Counted from the first letter of the stretch, positions 34,719 through 43,949 are shown. The stretch is 64,000 nt of DNA from Pararhizobium_B sp963838155 (GCA_963838155.1 CAWIQE010000002.1:124001-188000); one strand, 5' to 3'. Notes: generated by a model from the sequence alone, not told the origin. Made by a program: numbers and translations.

Positions 34719-36300
34719 TCTTCGTCCCGTAGACTTCTTCGAGCCGGTTGAGGTAAGCGAGGCAGGTGAGCGGGCTGCCCGACGCGCAGGCCGTCAGCGC
34801 CGCAAGGGTCGTTTCCTTCTCCAGTCGGTTGAGCTCGGCGAGCGTCGCCTTCAGCTCCCCCACCTCGGTCTCGGTGCAGGTACCCGGGTCGGCCTGGCAA
34901 GCTGCGAGCCGGCGCTTCGTCTCGGCCTTCTTCGCCGCCTGCTCGTGCGTCAGGTAGTTGTAGTTGACGTTGTCGAGGGCCGTTGCGGCGCCGGCCTCGC
35001 CGCCGGTGGCGGCGCCGACGGCGGCGGCGACCCAGTCGGTGATGGCGGTGCGCTGGGCGGCCGTCAGGGTCGGGTCGGCCTCCAGGACCTTCTTCAGCAC
35101 GCCGTTGGCGATCTCGCTCGCGGCGCCCGACAGCGCGCCGGCGGCGAGGCCGTTGCCGGCGAGTTCGGAGACGAGGGCCCCGACGGCGGCGTGGAGGGCC
35201 ACCTTGGCGGGCTGGCCCTCCTCGAGGTGGAGGGAGCTGGAGAGATCGCCGACGGCGAGGTTGAGGAGTTCCGACAGCGCCGCCGCGCTTTGCTGCCTGG
35301 CCTTCAGGCGGTCGATGTCATAGGGGGCGACCTGCGACCCGGCCTTCGAGAGGTCGGTGTTGAGCGCGGCGAGGTCCTGGGGCCGGTGGGCGAGCGTCAG
35401 GCTCCCCGGCGTCAGCGTGGCGCGCGTCGTGCCGGCGCTCTCCTCCTTCACCGGCTGGCCGACCTGCGGGATCGGCAGGCCCTCGGGGCCGAGGGCGAGG
35501 CCGATGCTCTTCGCCTTCGCGCGGGAATGGTTCTCGATATCGGAAAAGGCGAGGCTGTCGGCGACGAGGCTGTTCAGCGCATCTTGCGCCGTCGAGGCGA
35601 TGGCGCCGCCCTTCAGCGAGACCGCGCCGCCGACGGCGACGTCGTAGCCGCCGGAGCCGGCGAAGAGGCCGCTCTGTTCGGCGACATTCGCATAGTCGGC
35701 GGTGACCGTGTCCTTGCGCACCCCGCCCGAGACGCCGCCCCCGCCCACCGACAGCGACCCGCCGAGGGCGCGCTCGTCGTAGGTGGCGGTGTCCTGGCGG
35801 CTGGCGATCGTCAGGTCCCCGCCGGCGCGCGCGACGACCCGGTGGCCGGCGACGACGGCGCCTTCGAGGTCGATGTCCTTGCCGGCGAGGAGCGACACCG
35901 TGCCGGTGCCGGCGACATGGGCGTTCAGCTGGCGCGTCCAGGTGCTGGTCCCCTTCGCGCTCGAGGCCGAGACGGAGGCTTCTAGGCCGCCGGAGCCGCC
36001 GCCGGAGCCGCCGATGCTGGCGCCGACGCCGACGCTCGCGGCGAAGGAGCGGCTCGCGCTCTCGCTCCGGCCTTCGGCTTCGACGCTCGTAAGCCGGATG
36101 TCCTTGCCCGCCGAGAGCAGCACGTCGCCCGCCCCGCCCGTCGGCCGGCCGAAGGCGTCGACGCCCGCGGCGACACGAAGCGTGGCCGGTGATGCTGCCT
36201 TCCGCGCCACCACCGCCACCGAGCCGCGGCGCGGATCGTCGTCACGACGGTCGCGCGTCGTCTCCGCACTGCTCTTCGAATTCACGGCGAGAGATGTCAC
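34666..36300 (-). pseudogene. displaced, decayed cdiA 3' fragment (cassette 4)
   Basis: The frame encodes filamentous-haemagglutinin-type CdiA sequence almost identical to residues of the intact cdiA (for example VAGHRVVARAGGDLTIASRQ and the run to NVNYNYLTHEQ). After THEQ it diverges to a different tail, AAKKAETKRRLAACQADPG and TALAALTACASGSP-like residues, about 75 residues that end in the palindromic repeat. The first 25 residues and the DNA up to about 36440 are recognisably related to cdiA but scrambled by small indels. There is no start signal, so this is a silent fragment; its terminal domain may be a shortened toxin. Confidence 0.8.
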
Positions 36301-36845
36301 CGAACCCAGCGTCGGCCGGCGGCACGGCGTCGATGAAATCCTTGCTTGAGCGCGGCACGCCGCGCCGAGGCCCTCGCCCGCCTCGGGCCTGGGATTTCAG
36401 CTTCGCCACTCGCCGAGCAGCGCCAAGGCCGCGAGGTGCCAGCATTGGCCGCGCACCCGGCGCATCGGTCGGCAAGGCCGCGTGGTCCCGAAGCGCCTTG
36501 TCCAAATCCTGCTCCTGCGCCCAGGATATCGCCTCATCGGACGCTTGCCGGACGTGTCTTTCAAGGATTTCTGGCGCGCGGATATCTATTCCCTTCGATG
36601 CGCGGATGATGGGAGCATCCTTCCCGTACCCCGGATCAATGGCCAGGCATGCATTCGAGAAGGTATCAGTCGTAAGCACTAAGCTCGCACCGAACTTTTG
36701 TTGATCCCGAAATCCTATTCAGAAAATAGATAATTTGTGCAATCCGATCTTGCAGTGAATATTGAGCAAACTTGTCACCCACTTCATCCGTATAGATTGA
36801 CCAGCCAAGCGCTTTAAGGGCCTGCGTTGCCTCGTTCATTCTCAT
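36242..36845 (-). pseudogene. frameshifted immunity gene of the PD-(D/E)XK toxin cassette
   Basis: ATG 36845 overlaps the toxin stop (ATGA) and opens 59 codons (MRMNEATQALKALGWSIYTD...) ending at a stop at 36666. A second frame then continues seamlessly (TDTFSNACLAIDPGYGKDAP, IIRASKGIDIRAPEILERHV) to 36242. Further slips occur near 36440: the other frame reads WHLAALALLGE immediately before VAKLKS. The protein looks like one immunity polypeptide of about 170 residues broken by at least two single-base shifts, its 3' part merging with decayed cdiA DNA. Either the gene is dead or the assembly contains errors here. Confidence 0.65.
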
Positions 36846-37804
36846 TGCCCAGCCCCCGGAAATTCCTTGATTTCAATCGGAATACCGTCAGGATAACCTT
36901 GCTCCCGCAATGGAACTCCAGGCCGCAGACCGAAATTTCGTGCTACTTTACCACGTGGAATTGCGTCTCCGCTGTCGATCTGCGGATAAATTTCGCTTTG
37001 CCGAATACTCAGCTCGGCATTACCAGTTTTGACTTCAATGATCCTCAGTTTCCCATCAGGTCCTTCATAGACAATGTCCGGACGGCAACGCCCCGTGCCG
37101 CAAAAACTGCCAAATGAGATTTCCTTATCCGAAACTTGATAACCTTGGCTCTCAAGCTGTGCCTTCAGGTCATCGACCATCGCCTTATGGTAAGCATACT
37201 GATCGCGGATCGTTAGGCGCGCGCCACCTTTCGCACCCCCAAACGTCTTCCCCTCGAGCCCCTCCAGCACCGTTGCGGCCTTGCCGGCGGCGATCTTGTT
37301 GACGGCGAAGGCGTAGCCGCCGGCGCCGAGGGTGACGACGATGGCGCCGATGTCGGCGTAGTGCTGGTAGGTGGCGGCTTTGGCGGGATCCATGCCCAAG
37401 GCCACCAGCGCGTCGACCACCGCGGTCTTTGCCTCCTTGCCGGTGATCACCTGCCGGACGTCGGCATAGAGGTGGTTGCCGCTGGCGGCGGCGGCGGCGG
37501 CGGCGGCGATGCAGCCTGCGGTGAGGATGCCGCTGCTGCAGGCAGGCACGCCGGCCGCGACGCCGCCGGCCACGCCGAGGGCGTCGAGGAAGCCGTTGAC
37601 GGCGCCTTCGCGGGAGGTGATGTCGGCGATCGCCGCCTCTGTCGCCTGCTCGGGCGTCATCGTGCCGTCGAGGACGGCCTGGTAGTGCTCGGCGAGGATC
37701 ACGTCGTAGTCGAAGATCGACGCCTTGACGGAGAAGCTGCCGGCGCTGTCGCCGATCGGGATGCCGGCGAGCTGGTCCTGCCTGACCGAGGCGGAGAACT
37801 CCAC
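36842..37804 (-). CDS. displaced CdiA C-terminal cassette with PD-(D/E)XK nuclease-like toxin (cassette 3)
   Basis: Open frame of 320 residues from GTG 37804; homology to cdiA begins at about 37933, directly after the stop of the preceding immunity gene. Residues 1-190 are the CdiA pretoxin region, hydrophobic at about 70-110 and 150-175, ending VLEGLEGKTFGG. Residues 191-320 are a unique domain; CRPDIVYEGPDGKLRIIEVK gives Asp243, Glu257 and Lys259, the PD-(D/E)XK nuclease pattern. No ribosome site or signal is present, so it is probably silent unless recombined onto cdiA. The toxin portion is lower in GC than the pretoxin portion. Confidence 0.75.
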   Translation of the reverse strand: MEFSASVRQDQLAGIPIGDSAGSFSVKASIFDYDVILAEHYQAVLDGTMTPEQATEAAIADITSREGAVNGFLDALGVAGGVAAGVPACSSGILTAGCIAAAAAAAASGNHLYADVRQVITGKEAKTAVVDALVALGMDPAKAATYQHYADIGAIVVTLGAGGYAFAVNKIAAGKAATVLEGLEGKTFGGAKGGARLTIRDQYAYHKAMVDDLKAQLESQGYQVSDKEISFGSFCGTGRCRPDIVYEGPDGKLRIIEVKTGNAELSIRQSEIYPQIDSGDAIPRGKVARNFGLRPGVPLREQGYPDGIPIEIKEFPGAGQ

Positions 37805-37933
37805 GAGCGCCCGGATGCCGGCCTCGCAGGTCGGATTATCGCCGCTGCCGCAGTCGGCGATCAGCTGGCGGGTGTTCTCCTTCGAAAGGCCGAGATAGTA
37901 GTTGTAGCCGCTGGAGAGCTCGGCTCGATATTC

Positions 37934-38284
37934 CTATGCGGGCGTGTCAGACTTACTATTTGGATCACCGTCTTCGAATGCAATCTCAAAAACGGCGTCG
38001 GTGTCGATCTGAGAACAAATCAACTCTCCAACTTTCCCTAAGAACTCTTGATCTGTTGCATAGTCACTCCGATCAATCTCTAACACCTGATCGGGTTGAA
38101 TTTTTCCGGATTTCAGATAATGAAATCCGGATACTCCGAGTAATTTATGCCCAGACTCCAAGCAATCTAAGAGATATCTGAGCGCCGGTAACGGCCTTAG
38201 TACCGGCGCAATGAATCCTTTCACATCTCTTCTTACAGATTCTTGTCCGTATATTTTATTGATTTCATTAAGTTTCATTATCAT
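37934..38284 (-). CDS. putative immunity protein for the colicin-E5-like toxin
   Basis: A 116-residue acidic protein (MIMKLNEINKIYGQESVRRD ... EIAFEDGDPNSKSDTPA) that starts two bases after the toxin stop and ends exactly where the next displaced cdiA cassette begins. It is AT-rich relative to its surroundings. Position, size and acidity against a basic tRNase domain point to immunity function; I do not recognise a named family. Confidence 0.7.
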   Translation of the reverse strand: MIMKLNEINKIYGQESVRRDVKGFIAPVLRPLPALRYLLDCLESGHKLLGVSGFHYLKSGKIQPDQVLEIDRSDYATDQEFLGKVGELICSQIDTDAVFEIAFEDGDPNSKSDTPA

Positions 38285-38286
38285 TT

Positions 38287-41200
38287 TTACGGCCTATATG
38301 GATCACTTATGCTTAAATCCGGCATCCAGTCAGGATCATTTCGGTTGCTAAGCTGAACAAGATCCCCAGTGACGTCATCACGGACAACATAATTCCCTTC
38401 CTTGTCAAAGTACGCTGTCGCGGGATTTCCCGTCGCCCGATTGCTTGCGGCACTCGTATGAGCAGGATTATTCACCACGTCATCGATAGAAGACTGGTCC
38501 CATCCGCGTGATGTCAATTGGTTAAATTTACGGCCGGAACTTGGAACATTAGTCGTCAGCGTCCTGCTTCTGACCAGATCGCCCCCAAACGTCTTCCCCT
38601 CGAGCCCCTCCAGCACCGTCGCGGCCTTGCCGGCGGCTGTGGCGTTGACGGCGAAGGCGTAGCCGCCGGCGACGAGGGTGACGACGATGGCGCCGGTGTC
38701 GACGTAGTGGTCCCAGGTGTCGGCCTCCGCCGGATCCATTCCTTTTACCTTGACCAGGAAGTCGTGCAGCGCGGTCTTTGCCTCCTTGCCGGTGATCACC
38801 TGGCGGACGTCGGCATAGAGGTGGTTGGCGCTGGCGGCGGTGGCGGCGGCGGCGGCGATGCAGCCTGCAGTGAGGATGCCGCTGCCGCAGGCAGGCACGC
38901 CGGCCGCGACGCCGCCGGCCACGCCGAGGGCATCGAGGAAGCCGTTGACGGCGCCTTCGCGGGAGGTGATGTCGGCGATCGCCGCCTCGGTCGCCTGCTC
39001 GGGCGTCATCGTGCCGTCGAGGACGGCCTGGTAGTGCTCGGCGAGGATCACGTCGTAGTCGAAGATCGACGCCTGACGGAGAAGCTGCCGGCGCTGTCGC
39101 CGATCGGGATGCCCGCGAGCCGGTCCTGCCTGACCGAGGCGGAGAACTCCACGAGCGCCCGGATGCCGGCCTCGCAGGTCGGATTATCGCCGCTGCCGCA
39201 GTCGGCGATCAGCTGGCGGGTGTTCTGCTCGGAAAGCCCGAGATAGTAGTTGTAGCCGCTGGAGAGCTCCCGGATCCGCTCCGGGCTGCAGCCGCCGGGT
39301 GTCTGCAGGCAGGCCCGAAGTGCCGCGGCGATGTCCTTCGCCTCCTTCAGCTGCTCGTGCGTCAGGTAGTTGTAGTTGACGTTGTCGAGGGCCGTTGCGG
39401 CGCCGGCCTCGCCGCCGGTGGCGGCGCCGACGGCGGCGGCGACCCAGTCGGTGATGGCGGTGCGCTGGGCGGCCGTCAGGGTCGGGTCGGCCTCCAGGAC
39501 TTTCTCGAGGACGCCGTTGGCGATCTCGCTCGCCGCGCCCGACAGCGCGCCGGCGGCGAGGCCGTTGCCGGCGAGTTCGGAGACGAGGGCCCCGACGGCG
39601 GCGTGGAGGGCCACCTTGGCGGGCTGGCCCTCCTCGAGGTGGAGCGAGCTGGAGAGATCGCCGACGGCGAGGTTGAGGAGTTCCGACAGCGCCGCCGCGC
39701 TTTGCTGCCTGGCCTTCAGACGGTCGATGTCGATAGGGGGCGACCTCGGAGCTGGCCTTCGAGAGGTCGGTGTTGAGCGCGGCGAGGTCCTGGGGCTGGT
39801 GGGCGAGCGTCAGGCTGCCGGGGGTCAGCGTAGCGCGCGTCGTGCCGGCGCTCTCCTCCTTCACCGGCTGGCCGACCTGCGGGATCGGCAGGCCCTCGGG
39901 GCCGAGGGCGATGCCGATGCTCTTCGCCTTCGCGCGGGAATGGTTCTCGATATCGGAAAAGGCGAGGCTGTCGGCGACGAGGCTGTTCAGCGCATCTTGC
40001 GCCGTCGAGGCGATGGCGCCGCCCTTCAGCGAGACCGCGCCGCCGACGGCGACGTCGTAGCCGCCGGAGCCGGCGAAGAGGCCGCTCTGTTCGGCGACAT
40101 TCGCATAGTCGGCGGTGACCGTGTCCTTGCGCACCCCGCCCGAGACGCCGCCCCCGCCCACCGAGAGCGAGCCGCCGAGGGCGCGCTCGTCGTAGGTGGC
40201 GGTGTCCTGGCGGCTGGCGATCGTCAGGTCCCCGCCGGCGCGCGCGACGACCCGGTGGCCGGCGACGACGGCGCCTTCGAGGTCGATGTCCTTGCCGGCG
40301 AGGAGCGACACCGTGCCGGTGCCGGCGACATGGGCGTTCAGCTGGCGCGTCCAGGTGCTGGTCGCCCGTCGCGCTCGAGGCCGAGACGGAGGCTTCTAGG
40401 CCGCCGGAGCCGCCGCCGGAGCCGCCGATGCTGGCGCCGACGCCGACGCTCGCGGCGAAGGAGCGGCTCGCGCTCTCGCTCCGGCCTTCGGCTTCGACGC
40501 TCGTAAGCCGGATGTCCTTGCCCGCCGAGAGCAGCACGTCGCCCGCCCCGCCCGTCGGCCGGCCGAAGGCGTCGACGCCCGCGGCGATCCCGACGCCGTG
40601 GCCGGTGATGCTGCCTTCCCGCGCCACCACCGCCACCGAGCCGCCGGCGCGGATCGTCGTCACGGCGGGGTTCGCGTCGGTCTCCGTCTCGGTGCTCTTC
40701 GACGACTTGACGCCGATGCCGATGCTCACCGAGGCGAGCGGCGCGCCGGCGGCGACGGCGTCGAGCGCCTCCTTCGCCTTCAGCGCGGCGAGCGCCGCGG
40801 GCGCGAGGCCCTCGCCCGCGTCCGGGCCGGAAAGCCCGCCCGCCGCATCGGCAAGCCCGACGCCCGCCCTCACCAGGCTCGACTGCACGTCGAGGCTGAT
40901 GCCGGCGAAGAGCTCCTTGTGCATGTGGGCGTAGCCGGTCGTGTCGAGCGCGGCGAGCAGGTTCACGTCGCGCACGGCATCGAGGCTGACATTGCCCCCG
41001 GCGCCGACATCCGCCGCCTGCAGGTTCACGTCGCGCCCGGCGAAGATGCCGACGTCGCGGCCGGCGGACAGCACCGAGAGCGCGTTCGTGTCGGCCGAGC
41101 GGTTCGTCACGTCGTCCGACGTCTTCACCCCGACGCCGATCGACAGGCCGCCGCCGGACGTCGAGACGCCGATGCCGAAGCCCGACTTCTTCGTCTCGCT

Positions 41201-41297
41201 CGACGAGGCCCGCTCTTCGGCGCCCGGCGTCACGTTCACGTCGCGCGCGGCGGAGAGCAGCAGGTCGCGCCCCGCCGAAACATCCGAGCCGAGAATG
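38287..41297 (-). pseudogene. displaced 3' copy of cdiA ending in a colicin-E5-like RNase domain (cassette 2)
   Basis: Nearly identical to the intact cdiA from 41297 down to 38581, then a unique C-terminus. Three indels relative to the intact gene (extra base near 40365, extra base near 39732, missing base near 39073) break the frame, so only the last 254 codons (39051-38287) read through pretoxin and toxin. The toxin, from about codon 170, reads GRKFNQLTSRGWDQSSIDDVV, then NPATAYFDKEGNYVVRDDVT and GDLVQLSNRNDPDW, the pattern of colicin-E5-type ribonucleases that cleave tRNA anticodons. The immunity gene follows at once. Confidence 0.82.
38581..41297 (-). repeat. 2.7-kb direct repeat, copy A
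   Basis: 2717 bases matching 44522-47237 (2716 bases) with few differences. The left boundary is the codons for GKTFGG; the right boundary is the shared GAGAATG at 41291-41297, equivalent to 47231-47237. Confidence 0.85.
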
Positions 41298-41358
41298 GCG
41301 GTTCGGAGAGACCGACAAGAAGGAAGCCGATGACTTGATGGCGCGAGAGAAGCGCAAG

Positions 41359-41388
41359 AAAAAAGCCGGGAGGGCAAAGCCTCCCGGC
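41359..41388 (-). terminator. rho-independent terminator
   Basis: Perfect 9-bp stem GCCGGGAGG/CCTCCCGGC (41365-41373 with 41380-41388) and, read on the minus strand, six T residues directly after it. It lies 50 bases beyond the end of the 26-residue micro-ORF. Confidence 0.8.
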
Positions 41389-41437
41389 AGTCGGGTTGAT
41401 CGGAAGGACGGAGGCGGCTAACGCCGCCAGCGCCTAA

Positions 41438-41518
41438 TTACGGCAGACCGCGCCAGTGCCCGCAGACAGATTCGATCTTCCCGAAACGAATGCGGAAGTA
41501 AGGGCTAACCCAAACCAT
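41438..41518 (-). CDS. 26-residue micro-ORF
   Basis: ATG 41518 follows an AGAGGTG Shine-Dalgarno by five bases and encodes MVWVSPYFRIRFGKIESVCG then HWRGLP and stop. The peptide is basic and aromatic (three Trp, two Phe, one Tyr). A strong minus-strand terminator follows 50 bases downstream, so it forms a compact short transcript. The ribosome site lies in a perfect inverted repeat (see 41524). Function unknown. Confidence 0.55.
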   Translation of the reverse strand: MVWVSPYFRIRFGKIESVCGHWRGLP

Positions 41519-41523
41519 ATCAG

Positions 41524-41560
41524 CACCTCTTTTCAGAAGCGTGGGACTTGAAAAGAGGTG
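41524..41560. promoter_or_regulatory. perfect 12-bp inverted repeat covering ribosome-binding sites
   Basis: CACCTCTTTTCA (41524-41535) and TGAAAAGAGGTG (41549-41560) form a 12-bp stem with a 13-base loop. On the minus strand the AGAGGTG of the stem is the ribosome site of the micro-ORF, so the folded RNA would block its translation. Confidence 0.65.
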
Positions 41561-41641
41561 GTCAAAATGCGATTCTGATACTTGGAGAGTGCCAGGAGTC
41601 GCGAGGTCCAACCACCTCTTTCCGACTGCTTGGTCATCTAG

Positions 41642-41679
41642 GCCGTCCTTCCCGGTGCGAACGGGTTGGGCGGCTTTTT
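41642..41679 (+). terminator. probable rho-independent terminator
   Basis: GCCGTCC (41642-41648) pairs with GGGCGGC (41668-41674) with one G-U pair, an inner CCCG/CGGG extends the stem, and TTTTT follows on the plus strand. No plus-strand gene was identified upstream of it; 41561-41641 holds nothing recognisable. Confidence 0.6.
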
Positions 41680-41834
41680 CCTAGTCTCCCCTCTGACGCC
41701 GATGGCCAGAGCGCGAGGGGCTAATTCGGTCTCTTCAATCCCTACGCTCCCAAGAAGCATGTTGGCGGGAATCGCCCGCGTGCAATTATTTTCGTCGCGA
41801 CGAGACACCGAGTCAAGTCATCTAAGTCATATTC

Positions 41835-41863
41835 TTGCTCTTTCATGACTGGCATGCTATACG
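41835..41863 (+). promoter_or_regulatory. promoter of the 309-residue protein gene
   Basis: TTGCTC (41835-41840), 17-base spacer, TATACG (41858-41863). Predicted transcription start about 20 bases before ATG 41889. Confidence 0.55.
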
Positions 41864-41888
41864 GGCGCCAGAAATGTTGGAGAGCACC

Positions 41889-42818
41889 ATGAACGAAGTT
41901 GCTAGCAAGCCTATCCGCAGCCCGTCTTACCCGAGCATGTCGCTCCGCGATGCGGTTGATGCGGTTGCTAAAATCGAAGGCCAATATCGCGCCTCTCCGG
42001 TAGATCGGACAGTGGCGGCCAAACTTATCGGGTTCACGACGCTAAGTGGCCCGGCCAATAAGGCTCTTGCTGCGCTAGCGTCATATGGGCTGTTGGAGCG
42101 TGCCGGAAAAGGTGAAACCAGAGTAACGAGCCGTGCGCGTGCCGCTCTCCACGCAAACAGTGACAAAGAGCGCATCGACAACTTATTGGCGGCGGCATCC
42201 GAACCGCACTTGTTCCAGGAATTGCGCGAACGCTTTGAAGGTGTTCCGATTCCGCCGGAAGACGGCGTTGTGACGTACCTAAATCGCCAAGGATTTAATC
42301 CATCAGCTGTCCGGCCTGCCGCTAAGGCGTTTCTCCAAACAATGGCGTATGTCGAGGAATTAAGCGCAAGCGAAAGTCATGGAAATCAGTCATCAGAGGA
42401 TGCAGAATTAGAGGCGCCGGGCGGTGGTAGTGACGCCACCTACGGAGGAGCGCGTGTCGGCGATATCGTTCAATGGGAATCACAGGGCGCGCTTCAATTT
42501 CCAAAGCCTCTGCGAGTGCGTATGATATCCGACGATGGACAGTGGGTCGCCGTAGAGGGAAGCCGAACGGGTATTCCAATGAGCGAAGTGATTGTTGATA
42601 CGCCAGCACGACAAACCAACACGCCACCGGTTTTCGAGTTTGATCAGCCGAAAAGGAGTGATCACGATACTGGTGCTCAGGAGTGGTTTCGCGCTCGCGT
42701 CGGGCCGGGCAAGCAGGTTGTCATCCTTTTCGAAGGGGCCGAAGACATCAACGCACGCGAAATAGGGAAATTGATAGACGTGCTGGAAGCCCAGAAACTA
42801 GCCCTAGAGGATGAGTAA
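41889..42818 (+). CDS. hypothetical protein with N-terminal winged-helix-like region
   Basis: A 309-residue protein. ATG 41889 follows GGAGA by five bases; an 18-residue upstream extension overlaps the promoter and is rejected. Residues about 15-75 (SLRDAVDAVAKIEGQYRASP, AAKLIGFTTLSGPANKALAAL, YGLLERAG) resemble a winged-helix DNA-binding unit. The middle (about 185-235) is beta-rich, and the C-terminal KQVVILFEGAEDINAREIGK then LIDVLEAQKLALEDE is helical. Proteins of this plan are, from memory, seen in mobile or defence islands of alphaproteobacteria. GC is lower than the flanking core DNA. Function unknown. Confidence 0.75.
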   Translation: MNEVASKPIRSPSYPSMSLRDAVDAVAKIEGQYRASPVDRTVAAKLIGFTTLSGPANKALAALASYGLLERAGKGETRVTSRARAALHANSDKERIDNLLAAASEPHLFQELRERFEGVPIPPEDGVVTYLNRQGFNPSAVRPAAKAFLQTMAYVEELSASESHGNQSSEDAELEAPGGGSDATYGGARVGDIVQWESQGALQFPKPLRVRMISDDGQWVAVEGSRTGIPMSEVIVDTPARQTNTPPVFEFDQPKRSDHDTGAQEWFRARVGPGKQVVILFEGAEDINAREIGKLIDVLEAQKLALEDE

Positions 42819-42833
42819 GGCATCCTAGAAACA

Positions 42834-42859
42834 CAAAACCCCACCGGAGCGGGGTTTTG
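42834..42859. terminator. bidirectional rho-independent terminator
   Basis: CAAAACCCC (42834-42842) pairs perfectly with GGGGTTTTG (42851-42859) across an 8-base loop, giving a T-rich exit on both strands, exactly between two convergent genes. Confidence 0.85.
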
Positions 42860-42865
42860 GCTTTG

Positions 42866-43456
42866 CTAACTTTGGCCGGGCAATACGGTTGATTGGCCTT
42901 GATACTTTCCGCCGTCCTGTGCGCCATAGGCGGCACTGGAGCCGAGAGCCTGAGACAGTTTGAAAAACGTAAGCTGGCATGGCTGATCAAGAAGCGGTTG
43001 TAGAGATATGATCAGCGGGCCGCTGTTCCGTATCTCAAGAGTGATCTGGCCGCTCCATCCGGGCTGAATCCACGGGGCTGTCTGATGCATCGAAAGCCCG
43101 ACACGCGCATAAGTGCTTCTTCCTTCAACGAGCCCAATGAGATGGTTCGGGACGGTGATCCTCTCATGTGTAAGAGCCAGAACGAACTCACCGGGATGAA
43201 GCTCAAATTTCTCAGGATGGCCCATGCCATCGTCAGCTTTCAGCTTACGGCGCTGGTAGAGGCCGGACTTGCCGATCATACCTAAGCCGCCAGCAACCGA
43301 AAAAGTGACGCCGCTGGCTGGTTGAAGTTTTGTGAAGTCAAAGCCTAACCGTAAGTCAACCGATGCTTCCCCCCATTGGCGCTCTTCCAATGGGGGGGCA
43401 AACTTCAAAGATCCAGATTCGACCTCTTTCCGGAGATCTGGTTGAGACAACACCAT
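42866..43456 (-). CDS. dCTP deaminase family protein
   Basis: A 196-residue trimeric-dUTPase-fold protein. VEGRSTYARVGLSMHQTAPW near residue 105 carries the Ser-Arg phosphate contact and His; IQPGWSGQITLEIRNSGPL contains the catalytic Glu position of Dcd; GGKYQGQ near the C-terminus matches the nucleotide-closing tail. It should deaminate dCTP to dUTP. The location in a low-GC islet away from housekeeping genes suggests an accessory copy; dCTP deaminases can defend against phage by draining dCTP, but no such role is shown here. It follows the 93-residue gene by three bases. Confidence 0.88.
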   Translation of the reverse strand: MVLSQPDLRKEVESGSLKFAPPLEERQWGEASVDLRLGFDFTKLQPASGVTFSVAGGLGMIGKSGLYQRRKLKADDGMGHPEKFELHPGEFVLALTHERITVPNHLIGLVEGRSTYARVGLSMHQTAPWIQPGWSGQITLEIRNSGPLIISLQPLLDQPCQLTFFKLSQALGSSAAYGAQDGGKYQGQSTVLPGQS

Positions 43457-43459
43457 TGA

Positions 43460-43741
43460 TCATGCCGCCATCGGAAGGGGCTGGCTGAAACTGACATTGG
43501 CTAGGCCGTTCGTTGAGAAGAAGGAACCTTCCACCATGACCACAAGGTGGTCCGGTTCAACGGACACGACCTCCGCGCGGATGCACATCTGGGAGTTAAT
43601 TTCACTTACATTGTTGCTCGTGGTGAACCCAGACACCTTTCCATCCATGGTGTCGAATTCGACCAATTGCTCATCCTCGAATGGGCCCTCGCTCACTTGG
43701 CACGGAATACCGATCAGATCGCCGACCTTGATTGACGACAT
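43460..43741 (-). CDS. 93-residue protein paired with the dCTP deaminase
   Basis: Starts at ATG 43741, seven bases after an AAGGAGGGAG ribosome site, the strongest in the islet. The acidic, beta-rich sequence (MSSIKVGDLIGIPCQVSEGP ... CIRAEVVSVEPDHLVVMVEG) suggests a small beta-barrel. It is the first gene of a two-gene operon with the deaminase. I do not recognise the family; a regulator or sensor partner of the deaminase is one possibility. Confidence 0.75.
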   Translation of the reverse strand: MSSIKVGDLIGIPCQVSEGPFEDEQLVEFDTMDGKVSGFTTSNNVSEINSQMCIRAEVVSVEPDHLVVMVEGSFFSTNGLANVSFSQPLPMAA

Positions 43742-43949
43742 GAGACATCTCCCTCCTTGGAATCATCTAGTAGCGGACCTTACCCATCCTATGGTTAAAG
43801 GCCCATTAGGAAATCTGGAACATACCAAGAACGGAAAGCCCCGCACAAGGTTCCGATCTGGAACTTTTTTCCAAGTGGTAAACAGGCAAGCATGAAGCAT
43901 ACTCGGCGCAATGGGTCACACAGGTATATAGGTCCCCTTGAAAAGCGCG

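Noticed and set aside
41561..41641. tRNA or small RNA gene upstream of the plus-strand terminator
   Set aside because: No cloverleaf or TTC-A loop could be formed; only a terminator-like hairpin is supported.
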